From: Comamonadaceae bacterium
GTDB lineage: Bacteria > Pseudomonadota > Gammaproteobacteria > Burkholderiales > Burkholderiaceae
DNA length: 11,049 bases
Reading direction: 5' to 3'
Assembly (NCBI GenBank): GCA_947374535.1
Contig: CANCCJ010000088.1
Coordinates: forward strand, 1 to 11,049
Shown here: positions 1 through 8,031 of the stretch, piece after piece
Layout: every line of letters starts with the position of its first letter
How positions within the stretch are numbered: the first letter of the stretch is position 1
Notes under the pieces: model-generated
The model's input: the letters and a program-made list of their open reading frames with translations, nothing else
The model's database searches: none
What the model was told of the DNA's origin: nothing
Made by a program: the position numbers and the translations under genes

Positions 1-58
1 TTAGAGCACCACCTTGACATGGTGGGGGTCGTTGGTTCGATTCCAATCGCGCCTACCA
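1..58 (+). tRNA. tRNA-Val (anticodon GAC), 3' part
   Basis: This is the 3' portion of a valine tRNA; the acceptor 5' strand and most of the D arm lie before the window. The anticodon stem is CCACC (9-13) with GGTGG (21-25). The 7-nt loop TTGACAT puts anticodon GAC at 16-18. A 5-nt variable region follows, then a T arm with stem 31-35/43-47 and loop TTCGATT. The acceptor 3' strand CGCGCCT (48-54), discriminator A and an encoded CCA (56-58) complete it. The expected partner AGGCGCG should lie just upstream of position 1. Confidence 0.93.
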
Positions 59-72
59 TATTGTTCCCCGTC

Positions 73-112
73 AAGCCCGGCACTGTTTGAACAGTACTGG
101 GCTTTTCTCTTT
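73..112 (+). terminator. Rho-independent terminator after tRNA-Val
   Basis: An imperfect inverted repeat (73-86 with 91-104, AAGCCC...GGGCTT, one mismatch and a 4-nt loop) is followed by a T-rich run TTTTCTCTTTCT. It lies 15 nt after the tRNA CCA end and ahead of phaR. This suggests the tRNA transcript ends here and phaR has its own promoter or depends on readthrough. Confidence 0.75.
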
Positions 113-129
113 CTACGGGAGCTGACTTC

Positions 130-576
130 ATGAGCAGCAAAAAATCGACGGCTTCGAATGATGCGCAAGACCGCATCATCAAGAAGTACCCCAATCGCCG
201 CTTGTATGACACGTCGTCGTCTAGCTATGTAGCCATGGCAGACATCAAGCAATTGGTGATGAACAACACGCCGTTTCGCGTGGTGGATGCCAAGTCGGGG
301 GATGATCTGACGCGGAGCACGATGTTGCAAATCATTTTGGAGCATGAGTCGGAAGGCTCACCCATCTTGACCGAGCAAGTGTTGGCCAACATCATTCGTT
401 TTTATGGCCATTCGATGCAGGGCTTCATGGGCTCCTACCTAGAAAAGAACGTACAAACGTTCATGGACAACGTGCCGCAACTGCCCATCGTGCCAACACT
501 GGTGAGCAGCTACGCCGAACAATTGCAAAAACAAACCGAACACATGATGGATGTGATGGGGCTGAAACGTAAATGA
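130..576 (+). CDS. phaR: Polyhydroxyalkanoate synthesis repressor PhaR
   Basis: This is a DNA-binding regulator of polyhydroxyalkanoate (PHA) granule metabolism. In known homologues it represses phasin (phaP) and its own gene, and it is released when it binds PHA granules. The N-terminal PHB/PHA accumulation-regulator DNA-binding domain is recognised by the family hallmark [10 protein letters not shown] (residues 19-28) and the following region to about residue 75. A PHB_acc-type segment follows, including the [18 protein letters not shown] region. The protein has 148 residues, shorter than the roughly 180-200 I recall for relatives, and seems to lack the usual Gln/Ala-rich tail. The start is ATG at 130, with a GGGAG Shine-Dalgarno sequence at 117-121. 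The stop overlaps the rimO start as ATGA (573-576), implying translational coupling. No phaC, phaA or phaP is nearby. Confidence 0.93.
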   Translation: MSSKKSTASNDAQDRIIKKYPNRRLYDTSSSSYVAMADIKQLVMNNTPFRVVDAKSGDDLTRSTMLQIILEHESEGSPILTEQVLANIIRFYGHSMQGFMGSYLEKNVQTFMDNVPQLPIVPTLVSSYAEQLQKQTEHMMDVMGLKRK

Positions 577-1952
577 CTGAAGTAACCGCACCTAAAGTTG
601 GCTTCGTGAGCTTGGGTTGTCCCAAGGCTTTGACCGACTCTGAATTGATCTTGACGCAACTCAGCGCCGAGGGCTATCAAACCTCTAAAACTTTTGCTGG
701 CGCTGACTTGGTCATCGTCAACACCTGTGGCTTCATTGATGACGCCGTGAAAGAAAGCCTCGACACCATTGGCGAAGCGCTGGCCGAAAACGGCAAGGTC
801 ATCGTCACTGGTTGCTTGGGCGCACGACAAGCCGAAGGTGGCGCCAACTTGGTGATGCAAATGCACCCCAGCGTGTTGGCCGTCACAGGTCCACACGCCA
901 CGCAAGAGGTGATGGATGCAGTGCACGCGCATTTACCCAAGCCTCATGACCCGTTCATCGATTTGGTGCCCAACAGCTTTGGCGAAGCAGGCGTCAAGCT
1001 CACACCCAAGCACTACGCGTATTTGAAAATCAGCGAAGGTTGTAACCACCGGTGCACGTTTTGCATCATCCCGTCCATGCGCGGTGATTTGGTCAGTCGT
1101 CCGATTGGCGATGTGCTCAAAGAAGCGCGTGCGTTGTTTGAAGGCGGCGTGAAAGAATTGTTGGTCATCAGTCAAGACACCTCAGCCTATGGCGTCGATG
1201 TGAAGTACATCACGGGTTTCTTTGATGGGCAGCCCATCAAGACCCGCACCCTTGAGCTGGCGCAAGCCTTGGCCAAGTTGGCACAAACCTACGGCGCATG
1301 GGTGCGTTTGCATTATGTGTACCCATACCCTAGCGTGGACGAGATCATTCCTTTGATGGCTACGGGCCATGTGTTGCCTTATTTAGATGTGCCGTTTCAG
1401 CACAGTCACCCCGATGTGTTGAAGCGCATGAAGCGCCCAGCCAGCGGCGAGAAAAATCTAGAGCGCATTGCCCGTTGGCGCGAGCTGTGCCCGCAAATCG
1501 TGATTCGCAGCACCTTCATCGCCGGCTTCCCCGGCGAAACAGAAGAAGAGTTCGAGCACTTGCTCAACTTCGTGCGCGAAGCGGAAATTGACCGTGCCGG
1601 CTGCTTTGCCTACAGCCCCGTGAACGGTGCGGCTGCCAACGATATTCCAGGCATGTTGTCTAAAGAAGTGCGCGACGAGCGCCAGGCGCGCTTCATGGCG
1701 GTCGCTGAAGAAGTATCCATCGCTAAACTCAAACGCCGCATTGGCTCCACCATCCAAGTGTTGGTCGATTCAGCGCCTGCCGGTGGTCGTAAAGGTGGTG
1801 TGGGCCGCAGCTACGCCGATGCCCCCGAGATTGATGGCGTGGTCAAGCTGTTGCCACCCGAAAAACTCAGCAAGGTGCTGAAAGTGGGTGAATTCACCCG
1901 TGCCAAAGTGGTGGCCACAGAGGGACACGACCTCATCGCCTTGCCCATTTAA
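573..1952 (+). CDS. rimO: Ribosomal protein S12 methylthiotransferase RimO
   Basis: This radical SAM enzyme adds a methylthio group to the beta-carbon of the conserved Asp (Asp89 in E. coli) of ribosomal protein S12. An N-terminal methylthiotransferase domain carries three cluster-binding cysteines, C16 (in [11 protein letters not shown]), C52 (NTCGF) and C81 (GCLG). The radical SAM domain has the CX3CX2C motif C157, C161, C164 within [10 protein letters not shown]-terminal TRAM domain spans about residues 392-459. The 459-residue length is normal for RimO. The GCPK context and absence of MiaB-specific features favour RimO over MiaB. The start overlaps the phaR stop by 4 nt and has no strong Shine-Dalgarno sequence of its own, so translation is probably coupled. 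A clear terminator follows. Confidence 0.96.
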   Translation: MTEVTAPKVGFVSLGCPKALTDSELILTQLSAEGYQTSKTFAGADLVIVNTCGFIDDAVKESLDTIGEALAENGKVIVTGCLGARQAEGGANLVMQMHPSVLAVTGPHATQEVMDAVHAHLPKPHDPFIDLVPNSFGEAGVKLTPKHYAYLKISEGCNHRCTFCIIPSMRGDLVSRPIGDVLKEARALFEGGVKELLVISQDTSAYGVDVKYITGFFDGQPIKTRTLELAQALAKLAQTYGAWVRLHYVYPYPSVDEIIPLMATGHVLPYLDVPFQHSHPDVLKRMKRPASGEKNLERIARWRELCPQIVIRSTFIAGFPGETEEEFEHLLNFVREAEIDRAGCFAYSPVNGAAANDIPGMLSKEVRDERQARFMAVAEEVSIAKLKRRIGSTIQVLVDSAPAGGRKGGVGRSYADAPEIDGVVKLLPPEKLSKVLKVGEFTRAKVVATEGHDLIALPI

Positions 1953-1972
1953 GCAAAGCGCACAAAAAATTC

Positions 1973-2021
1973 AGCCTCCTTGCGGTAAATCATGAAACCG
2001 CAAAGGAGGCTTTATTTTTTT
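1973..2021 (+). terminator. Strong rho-independent terminator after rimO
   Basis: A near-perfect inverted repeat pairs AGCCTCCT-TGCGGT (1973-1986) with ACCGCAAAGGAGGCT (1997-2011), with one bulged base and a loop of about 10 nt. It is followed by TTATTTTTTT. It begins about 20 nt after the rimO stop and ends the phaR-rimO unit. The A-rich stretch at 1963-1968 on the left side would give a weaker U-tract on the opposite strand. Confidence 0.9.
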
Positions 2022-2086
2022 AAGAATAAGACTAGCATGCGACCCATGTAGCCACGCCCCCTTGGTGTGCTCGAAAGTGAGTCGCT

Positions 2087-4951
2087 ATGAAAACGCAGCA
2101 TCCCTTTCCAGAGACGTTTCAAAGATTTGATGTTGGTGATGGGCGCCCTGCTTATTTTTATTCGCTGCCGGCTTTGGCCCATCGCTATCCGCAGCTTGCA
2201 CGATTGCCGATATCGCTTCGGATCATTCTCGAATCCGTCTTAAGAAATTGCGACGGTCAGAAGGTGACGCTCGAACACGTCACGCAACTGGTCCATTGGC
2301 AAGCCAGTGGCACGCGGACGCAAGAAATTCCTTTTGTCATTTCACGCGTCTTGCTGCAAGATTTCACGGGCATTCCTTTATTAGCTGATTTGGCAGCCAT
2401 GCGCCATGTAGCGCAAAGTCTTGGCAAAAATCCAAAAATGATTGAGCCCTTGGTGCCCGTCGATTTGGTGGTCGATCATTCGGTGATGGCCGACCATGTG
2501 GCCAGCCCGACGGCACTTGATCTAAACATGAAGCTAGAGTTTGAGCGTAACCACGAGCGCTACGCTTTCATGAAGTGGGGCATGCAGGCCTTTGACACCT
2601 TTCATGTGGTGCCGCCTGGGTTTGGCATCGTTCACCAAATCAACCTCGAACATTTAGCGCGTGGGGTTCACAAAAAACCGCTGGCAGGTGGCTCTGGCGA
2701 CCTTTACTACCCCGACACCTTGGTGGGCACCGACAGCCATACCACCATGATCAACGGCATTGGCGTAGTGGGGTGGGGCGTAGGCGGCATCGAGGCGGAA
2801 GCGGGCATGTTGGGCCAGCCAGTGTATTTTTTAGAACCCGATGTGGTTGGCTTTGAGTTGCGCGGCTGTTTGAACGAGGGCGTCACGGCCACCGACTTGG
2901 TGCTCACCATCACAGAGCAATTGCGTCGTCACAAGGTGGTGGGTAAGTTTGTCGAATTCTTCGGCGAGGGGGCCCGTCACCTGTCCGTTCCCGACCGTGC
3001 CACCATCGGTAACATGGCCCCGGAGTACGGAGCCACCATTGGATTCTTTCCCATTGACCAGCGCACGTTGGACTACTTCCGTGGGACTGGTCGAACCGAC
3101 GACGAGATCAATGCCCTCGCGGCTTACTTCAAAGCGCAAGGCATGTTTGGCATACCGCAGGCGAACGAGATTGACTACAGCGAAGTCATCACCTTAGATT
3201 TGTCTTCCATCACGCCCAGCGTGGCGGGTCCTAAGCGGCCGCAAGACCGGATTGAAGTGGGAAAGTTCAAAGAAACATTTCAAGATTTGTTGAGCCAGCC
3301 CATCATTCCGAGTGGTTTCAATTTGCCGCCCGAAAAGCACAATCAAACCGTCACCACAGCCAAGGGTTTGACGCTTCACCATGGGGACATTTTGATTGCC
3401 GCCATCACAAGCTGCACCAACACCAGCAACCCCAGTGTGATGTTGGCCGCGGGACTTTTGGCCAAAAAAGCAGTCGAGGCGGGTTTGACCGTGCCTTCGC
3501 ATATCAAAACATCGCTCGCACCTGGCTCCCGTGTTGTCACGTCTTATTTGCAAAAGGCGAAGCTGTTGCCTTATCTTGAACAACTCGGTTTTGGTGTGAT
3601 GGCTTATGGCTGTACCACCTGTATCGGTAACTCGGGTGACTTAGCGCCTGAGTTGGTGGCGTCCATGACGCAAAACGATTTGATTTGCGCGGCCGTGTTG
3701 TCGGGTAATCGCAACTTTGAAGCGCGAATCCATCCCAACATCAAAGCTAATTTTTTAGCCAGTCCGCCGCTGGTCGTGGCGTTTGCGTTAGCGGGCACGG
3801 TTCGGCGCGATTTACTGCATGAGCCGATTGGCGTTGGCGTGAACGGTCGTGACGTTTATCTCAAAGATATTTGGCCAAGTCCAGAGGAGATTTCAGACCT
3901 CATGCCACACGCCATGGATCCTGAAGTGTTCAAGCAAAACTATGCGCATATCCAATCTGACCCAGGCGTACTGTGGCAAAACATTGAGGGCGTTAAGGGC
4001 CAAATCTATCGCTGGCCTGACTCCACCTACATTGCACGGCCACCGTTTCTGGATGGGTTCACGTTGGCGTTACCCGCTGCGCCTCAAGCCATTCAAGGAG
4101 CTCGGGCTATTGCTTTGTTTGGCGATTCCATCACCACCGATCACATCTCTCCAGCCGGTGCCATCAAAGAGGACTCGCCTGCCGGGCGCTGGTTGATAGA
4201 ACACCAAGTCAAGCGCGGTTCGTTTAATTCATATGGTTCTCGGCGTGGCAACCACGAGGTGATGGTGCGCGGCACATTTGCCAATGTACGCATCAAAAAT
4301 TTATTGATACCAGCAAGTGACAGTGGTGCGCGCATTGAAGGTGGTTACACCATCTTCCAACCACGTGGGCAAAAAGGTTTTTTTGAGGACGCGCAAGCCA
4401 ACTATCAGCATGAAGGTAATCCCACGCACGTCAGCACAGCGTCGCGAGGCCACACCACCGCTGCACATGCGGACAACGACCGCGTGCCAACAGAATCCAA
4501 AATGTCGGTCTTTGATGCCGCCATGAAATATCAAGCGGATGCTACGCCCACACTGATCTTCGCAGGCGAGGAGTACGGCACAGGCTCAAGCCGAGACTGG
4601 GCTGCTAAGGGAACGCAACTGTTGGGCATCGTGGCCGTGATTGCGCGAAGTTTTGAACGCATTCATCGCAGCAATTTGATTGGGATGGGTGTGCTTGCTT
4701 TGCAGTTTCAAGCCGGTGACTCATGGGGGACGCTCGGCATCACGGGGAACGAAACCTTTGACATTGAACTGGGCCAAGAGATAACGCCACAAGCTCAAGT
4801 GACTTTGGTCATTCGCACGGCTGATGCGCCGCCACGCAAGGTGCCGCTCACCTTGCGCATTGATACCGCGATTGAGGTCGCGTATTACAGGCATGGTGGC
4901 ATCTTGCCATTTGTGTTGAGAGATCTTTTATCGAGCCGCGCACCTGAATGA
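2087..4951 (+). CDS. acnA: Aconitate hydratase, AcnA/IRP type
   Basis: This is a 4Fe-4S aconitase interconverting citrate and isocitrate through cis-aconitate, in the cytosolic TCA and glyoxylate cycles. Cluster ligands are visible as C443 (ITSCTNTS) and C509/C512 ([10 protein letters not shown]). Active-site signatures include GTDSHT (214-219), ISPAG in the linker region and [10 protein letters not shown] (833-842) in the swivel domain. The N-terminal YFYSLP...RNCDG pattern and QDFTGIP match AcnA, not AcnB, and differ from the AcnD methylisocitrate dehydratases as I remember them. It has 954 residues against 891 for E. coli AcnA. Much of the excess is residues about 764-805, His-rich, placed between the QPRGQ and MSVFDAAM segments. 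The start ATG at 2087 matches the family N-terminus; only a weak AAGTGAG lies upstream. It appears monocistronic. Whether it is the sole aconitase or a paralogue cannot be told from this window. Confidence 0.94.
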   Translation: MKTQHPFPETFQRFDVGDGRPAYFYSLPALAHRYPQLARLPISLRIILESVLRNCDGQKVTLEHVTQLVHWQASGTRTQEIPFVISRVLLQDFTGIPLLADLAAMRHVAQSLGKNPKMIEPLVPVDLVVDHSVMADHVASPTALDLNMKLEFERNHERYAFMKWGMQAFDTFHVVPPGFGIVHQINLEHLARGVHKKPLAGGSGDLYYPDTLVGTDSHTTMINGIGVVGWGVGGIEAEAGMLGQPVYFLEPDVVGFELRGCLNEGVTATDLVLTITEQLRRHKVVGKFVEFFGEGARHLSVPDRATIGNMAPEYGATIGFFPIDQRTLDYFRGTGRTDDEINALAAYFKAQGMFGIPQANEIDYSEVITLDLSSITPSVAGPKRPQDRIEVGKFKETFQDLLSQPIIPSGFNLPPEKHNQTVTTAKGLTLHHGDILIAAITSCTNTSNPSVMLAAGLLAKKAVEAGLTVPSHIKTSLAPGSRVVTSYLQKAKLLPYLEQLGFGVMAYGCTTCIGNSGDLAPELVASMTQNDLICAAVLSGNRNFEARIHPNIKANFLASPPLVVAFALAGTVRRDLLHEPIGVGVNGRDVYLKDIWPSPEEISDLMPHAMDPEVFKQNYAHIQSDPGVLWQNIEGVKGQIYRWPDSTYIARPPFLDGFTLALPAAPQAIQGARAIALFGDSITTDHISPAGAIKEDSPAGRWLIEHQVKRGSFNSYGSRRGNHEVMVRGTFANVRIKNLLIPASDSGARIEGGYTIFQPRGQKGFFEDAQANYQHEGNPTHVSTASRGHTTAAHADNDRVPTESKMSVFDAAMKYQADATPTLIFAGEEYGTGSSRDWAAKGTQLLGIVAVIARSFERIHRSNLIGMGVLALQFQAGDSWGTLGITGNETFDIELGQEITPQAQVTLVIRTADAPPRKVPLTLRIDTAIEVAYYRHGGILPFVLRDLLSSRAPE

Positions 4952-4967
4952 GTTAAGTCGGCAAGCC

Positions 4968-4997
4968 TTGATAAAAATCACTCCCAAGCCTTAAAAC
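4968..4997 (+). promoter_or_regulatory. Candidate sigma-70 promoter for the receiver gene
   Basis: TTGATA (4968-4973, 5 of 6 to the -35 consensus) is followed 18 nt later by TAAAAC (4992-4997, 4 of 6 to the -10 consensus). It lies in the 139-nt gap between acnA and the receiver gene, about 95 nt before its start. Two copies of CAAGCCTT (4962-4969 and 4985-4992) flank the spacer. This is motif evidence only. Confidence 0.35.
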
Positions 4998-5090
4998 CAT
5001 TTACGTCAAGCTGAAATGGGCACATGCTGCCCCCTCTAAGCAAATGAGTTTTGTTCCACGTCATTGAACGTGACATCAAAGGAGTGCGTG

Positions 5091-5480
5091 ATGGCAAAAA
5101 TATTGGTGGTTGACAGCGATGCGAGTGCTCGAGATCTACTCAACAATTTGATTCAAACACGATTAGAAAATTTGGTTTTTTTTGCCAGCAATGGATCCGA
5201 AGCTTTGACGGTGGTCCGCGCTCAATTGCCTGATTTGATCATCACAGATATCAAGATGACAGATATGGATGGCTACGAGTTTGTGAGGCAACTCCGTGCA
5301 GATCCCTTTTTGAAGAAGACAGAAGTTATTTTTTGCAGCGCTTACTTTTTTGAGCCTGCAACAGCGTTTAGTAAAGCCTTGTCATTGGGCGTGACAAATG
5401 TTTTGTTGAAGCCTGCCGAGCCAGAGGAGATTTTGCAAGCCATTGATACCGCGTTGACACATGTCAGGTATCACACTTAG
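5091..5480 (+). CDS. Stand-alone response-regulator receiver protein
   Basis: This is a single CheY-like receiver domain of 129 residues with no output domain. The phospho-acceptor is D53 (in LIITDIKMTDMDGYEF), the conserved hydroxyl residue is S83 (FCSAYFFE) and the conserved Lys is K107 (NVLLKPAEPEEI). The usual acidic pair DD is D8-S9 (followed by D10), and the aromatic switch position three residues before the Lys is V104. The wording of the second half (SAYFFE...GVTNVLLKPAEPEEI) resembles N-terminal receivers of hybrid REC-PAS/GAF histidine kinases more than CheY. ATG at 5091 is chosen because AAAGGAG lies at 5078-5084 and the receiver fold begins at once; an upstream in-frame ATG at 5064 would add nine residues and lose that spacing. 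Base composition looks AT-richer than the flanking genes, and there are T runs of 8, 6 and 6. No kinase is adjacent. The partner and function are unknown. Confidence 0.85.
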   Translation: MAKILVVDSDASARDLLNNLIQTRLENLVFFASNGSEALTVVRAQLPDLIITDIKMTDMDGYEFVRQLRADPFLKKTEVIFCSAYFFEPATAFSKALSLGVTNVLLKPAEPEEILQAIDTALTHVRYHT

Positions 5481-5600
5481 GACGCTTATTTAGCCTCAGC
5501 TTTTGAGCAAGCGATAGCGCTAAGGAGTATCATGCTGTCGCTGGGGGGAAGACGTATGTTGACAGTACGGACCCACACGAAGTGCTCATATTTCCGTTGG

Positions 5601-5625
5601 AAAATTTACCAAGAATTTCACTTGG

Positions 5626-5626
<1 letters not shown>
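5601..5626 (-). terminator. Weak terminator-like hairpin after tRNA-Leu
   Basis: On the minus strand, ACCAAG (5626-5621) pairs with CTTGGT (5613-5608) across a 7-nt loop and is followed by AAATTTT. The first arm includes the CCA end of the tRNA, so it could equally help define the 3' end for processing. The stem is short (6 bp). Confidence 0.4.
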
Positions 5627-5710
<84 letters not shown>

Positions 5711-5728
5711 ATTTCAGGAAAGAAAGGC

Positions 5729-5734
5729 ATTGTA
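5729..5734 (-). promoter_or_regulatory. Probable -10 element of the tRNA-Leu promoter
   Basis: The minus strand reads TACAAT (5 of 6 to TATAAT), ending 18 nt before the first base of the tRNA. This places initiation about 10-12 nt upstream of the mature 5' end. No good -35 is seen at 16-18 nt spacing. The element lies in the region where rnr translation must begin, so the two genes share this DNA on opposite strands. Confidence 0.55.
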
Positions 5735-5760
5735 TCAAGAATTCCGCACCAACCAGCGGC

Positions 5761-7983
5761 TTGCTGGAAGAGTTTGAAGGAACCGTCTCGGGTCACCGCG
5801 ATGGTCATGGTTTTGTGCAACGTGATGATGGCGCGCCAGACATCTTTTTGCCCCCTAACGAAATGCGTGCAGTGCTGCATCGCGATCGCGTCAAAGCACG
5901 CGTGGTGCGCTTTGACCGCAAGGGACGCCCCGAAGGCCGCGTGGTCGAAATTTTGGAGCGATCTCCACAGCCCATCATTGGTCGTTTGTTGCAAGAGAGC
6001 GGCGTATGGTTGGTGGCACCCGAAGACAAGCGCTATGGCCAAGACGTCTTAATCCACAAAGGCGCGACGGCGAAGGCGGCTGTCGGGCAAGTCGTCGTGG
6101 TCGAGTTGACCGAGCCGCCAAGCTTGTATGGCCAGCCTGTGGGCCGCATCAAAGAAGTGTTGGGTGAGGTGGATGATCCCGGCATGGAAATCGAAATCGC
6201 TGTGCGCAAATACGGTGTGCCGCATGAGTTTTCGGACGCCTGTTTGGGAATGGCCCGTGGCTTGCCCGATAAAGTGCGTCCGCAAGACAAAAAAGGTCGT
6301 GTGGATTTGACGGATGTGCCTCTGGTCACGATTGATGGTGAAGATGCACGCGACTTTGATGACGCGGTGTATTGCGAGCCAGCCAAAGTTGGCAAAGGCA
6401 AAGGTTGGCGCCTGTTGGTGGCCATCGCCGATGTGAGCAACTATGTGGAAACTGGCAGTGCCATTGATGTGGATGCCTACGAGCGTGCCACCAGTGTGTA
6501 TTTCCCGCGTCGCGTGATTCCCATGTTGCCCGAGAAGCTCTCAAACGGCTTGTGTTCATTGAACCCTGATGTCGAGCGTTTGTGCATGGTCTGCGACATG
6601 CTGATCGCGGCGAATGGTGATGTTGAGGCGTATCAGTTTTACCCCGCTGTGATGTTCAGTCACGCACGTTTTACCTACACCGAGGTGGCGGCGATTTTGT
6701 CGAACACGCGCGGTCCAGAGGCGTCCAAGCGCAAAGCACGCATTGACGATTTGATTAACTTGCACGATGTGTACGGTGCTTTGCTCAAAGCGCGTCGTGT
6801 GCGCGGCGCAGTGGATTTTGAAACCACTGAAACGCAGATCGTGTGTGATGAAAGCGGCCGCATTGAAAAAATCGTGCCGCGCGTGCGCAACGATGCACAT
6901 AAGCTGATTGAAGAAGCCATGCTGGCCGCCAACGTGTGCAGTGCGGACTTCATTTTGCAAAGCAAGCATCCCGGCTTGTTTCGTGTGCACGAAGGACCAA
7001 CGCCAGAGAAGATTGATCTATTACGTGGCTACCTCAAAGCCACAGGCGTGGGTATGAGCGTGAGCGACAACCCAATGCCCGCTGAGTTTCAAGCGATTGC
7101 AGAAGCAACCAAAGAGCGCCCAGATGCGCAGCAAATTCACTCGATGTTGCTGCGCTCTATGCAGCAAGCGGTGTACACGCCTGATAACAACGGTCACTTT
7201 GGTTTGGCGTTTGAAGCCTACACCCACTTCACCAGCCCCATCCGTCGCTACCCAGACTTGTTGGTGCACCGCGTCATCAAAGCGATTTTGTTCAACCGCA
7301 AATATCAACTGCCCACGCTGCCCACGCCGGGTGAAGCACATGCCAAATTGGCGCGTCGATTGGCTTCGCGGGTGCGTGAGCCTGCGAACAAGTTGGTAGA
7401 AAAAGTCAAGCCGACGATAGACCAACAGGCGTGGGAAGCTGCCGGTTTGCATTGCAGTGCCAACGAGCGTCGTGCCGATGAAGCCAGTCGCGATGTGGAG
7501 GCTTGGCTCAAGTGCAAATACATGCGCGAGCACTTGGGCGAAGAGTACGGCGGCGTGGTCACGGCAGCAACGGGCTTTGGCTTGTTCGTCACGTTGGATG
7601 CCATGTATGTGGAAGGCTTGGTGCACATCACCGAGCTGGGCGGTGAGTATTTCCGCTTCGATGAAATGCGCCAAGAGTTGCGCGGTGAGCGCACCGGCAT
7701 TCGCTACGGCATTGGCTCCCGCGTGCGCATTCAAGTTAGCCGCGTTGACCTAGATGGCCGAAAGATTGACTTCCGCTTGGTGCGTGAAGCCGATGAGCTG
7801 TCGCCGCGCGGTGCGAAGGAGGCGAATGGGTCGTCCATTCAAAACTTCAAATCAGCAGTGAACAAAGCCTTCACCAAAATGGGTGGCAAAGCAGGGCGGG
7901 GCGATGCCAAGCCTGCTGCAGCGCCGGCCCGTAAAACGGGTGACAAAAAGAGCGCCGCCAAGAGTCGTCGCCCTCGCAAGTAA
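5761..7983 (+). CDS. rnr: Ribonuclease R (3'-5' exoribonuclease, RNB family)
   Basis: This processive 3'-5' exoribonuclease degrades structured RNA and takes part in mRNA decay and rRNA/tRNA quality control. With the TTG at 5761 as residue 1 it has 740 residues. An N-terminal cold-shock OB domain starts with EGTVSGHRDGHGF (residues 6-18), followed by a second OB region. The RNB catalytic domain has DGEDARDFDDAV, with metal-binding aspartates D192, D198, D200 and D201 (E. coli D272, D278, D280, D281). The conserved FTSPIRRYPDLLVHR motif is present. An S1 domain spans about 593-674, then a Lys/Ala-rich basic tail to the end. The start is uncertain: the only in-frame ATG before the OB domain (5683) is inside the tRNA-Leu gene. 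TTG 5761 lacks a Shine-Dalgarno sequence, while ATC 5734 has AGAAAGG well placed. The gene converges on nnr with a 14-nt gap. Confidence 0.93.
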   Translation: MLEEFEGTVSGHRDGHGFVQRDDGAPDIFLPPNEMRAVLHRDRVKARVVRFDRKGRPEGRVVEILERSPQPIIGRLLQESGVWLVAPEDKRYGQDVLIHKGATAKAAVGQVVVVELTEPPSLYGQPVGRIKEVLGEVDDPGMEIEIAVRKYGVPHEFSDACLGMARGLPDKVRPQDKKGRVDLTDVPLVTIDGEDARDFDDAVYCEPAKVGKGKGWRLLVAIADVSNYVETGSAIDVDAYERATSVYFPRRVIPMLPEKLSNGLCSLNPDVERLCMVCDMLIAANGDVEAYQFYPAVMFSHARFTYTEVAAILSNTRGPEASKRKARIDDLINLHDVYGALLKARRVRGAVDFETTETQIVCDESGRIEKIVPRVRNDAHKLIEEAMLAANVCSADFILQSKHPGLFRVHEGPTPEKIDLLRGYLKATGVGMSVSDNPMPAEFQAIAEATKERPDAQQIHSMLLRSMQQAVYTPDNNGHFGLAFEAYTHFTSPIRRYPDLLVHRVIKAILFNRKYQLPTLPTPGEAHAKLARRLASRVREPANKLVEKVKPTIDQQAWEAAGLHCSANERRADEASRDVEAWLKCKYMREHLGEEYGGVVTAATGFGLFVTLDAMYVEGLVHITELGGEYFRFDEMRQELRGERTGIRYGIGSRVRIQVSRVDLDGRKIDFRLVREADELSPRGAKEANGSSIQNFKSAVNKAFTKMGGKAGRGDAKPAAAPARKTGDKKSAAKSRRPRK

Positions 7984-7992
7984 AACGCGTAG

Positions 7993-8031
7993 GCGCTTTA
8001 GCGCACCGATGCCGCTAGTTGAGCGGCATCG
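7993..8031. other. Two adjacent hairpins at the rnr/nnr convergence
   Basis: GCGC-TTTA-GCGC (7993-8004) is followed by a perfect 10-bp inverted repeat CGATGCCGCT-agttg-AGCGGCATCG (8007-8031). The second hairpin lies in the last codons of nnr, and the first spans its stop. Neither strand has a following T-tract, so a classic intrinsic terminator is not supported. They may still stop exonucleases or assist termination of the two converging transcripts. Confidence 0.5.

Noticed and set aside
573..1952. MiaB, the tRNA methylthiotransferase, as the identity of the radical SAM protein.
   Set aside because: The [11 protein letters not shown] opening and the overall wording match the RimO branch, and the length and context agree with RimO.
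2087..4951. Calling the aconitase AcnD (Fe/S-dependent 2-methylisocitrate dehydratase).
   Set aside because: The N-terminal region, the RNCDG and QDFTGIP motifs and the cysteine context match AcnA. No prpB, prpC or prpF gene is present nearby.
4962..4992. Two CAAGCCTT direct repeats as an operator.
   Set aside because: Eight-base repeats occur by chance at this scale, and no regulator or further copies support them. They are mentioned only with the candidate promoter.
5559..5564. A perfect TTGACA as the -35 of an rnr promoter.
   Set aside because: The nearest -10-like hexamer is about 22 nt away, too far for a normal sigma-70 promoter, and it lies upstream of the tRNA-Leu terminator region.
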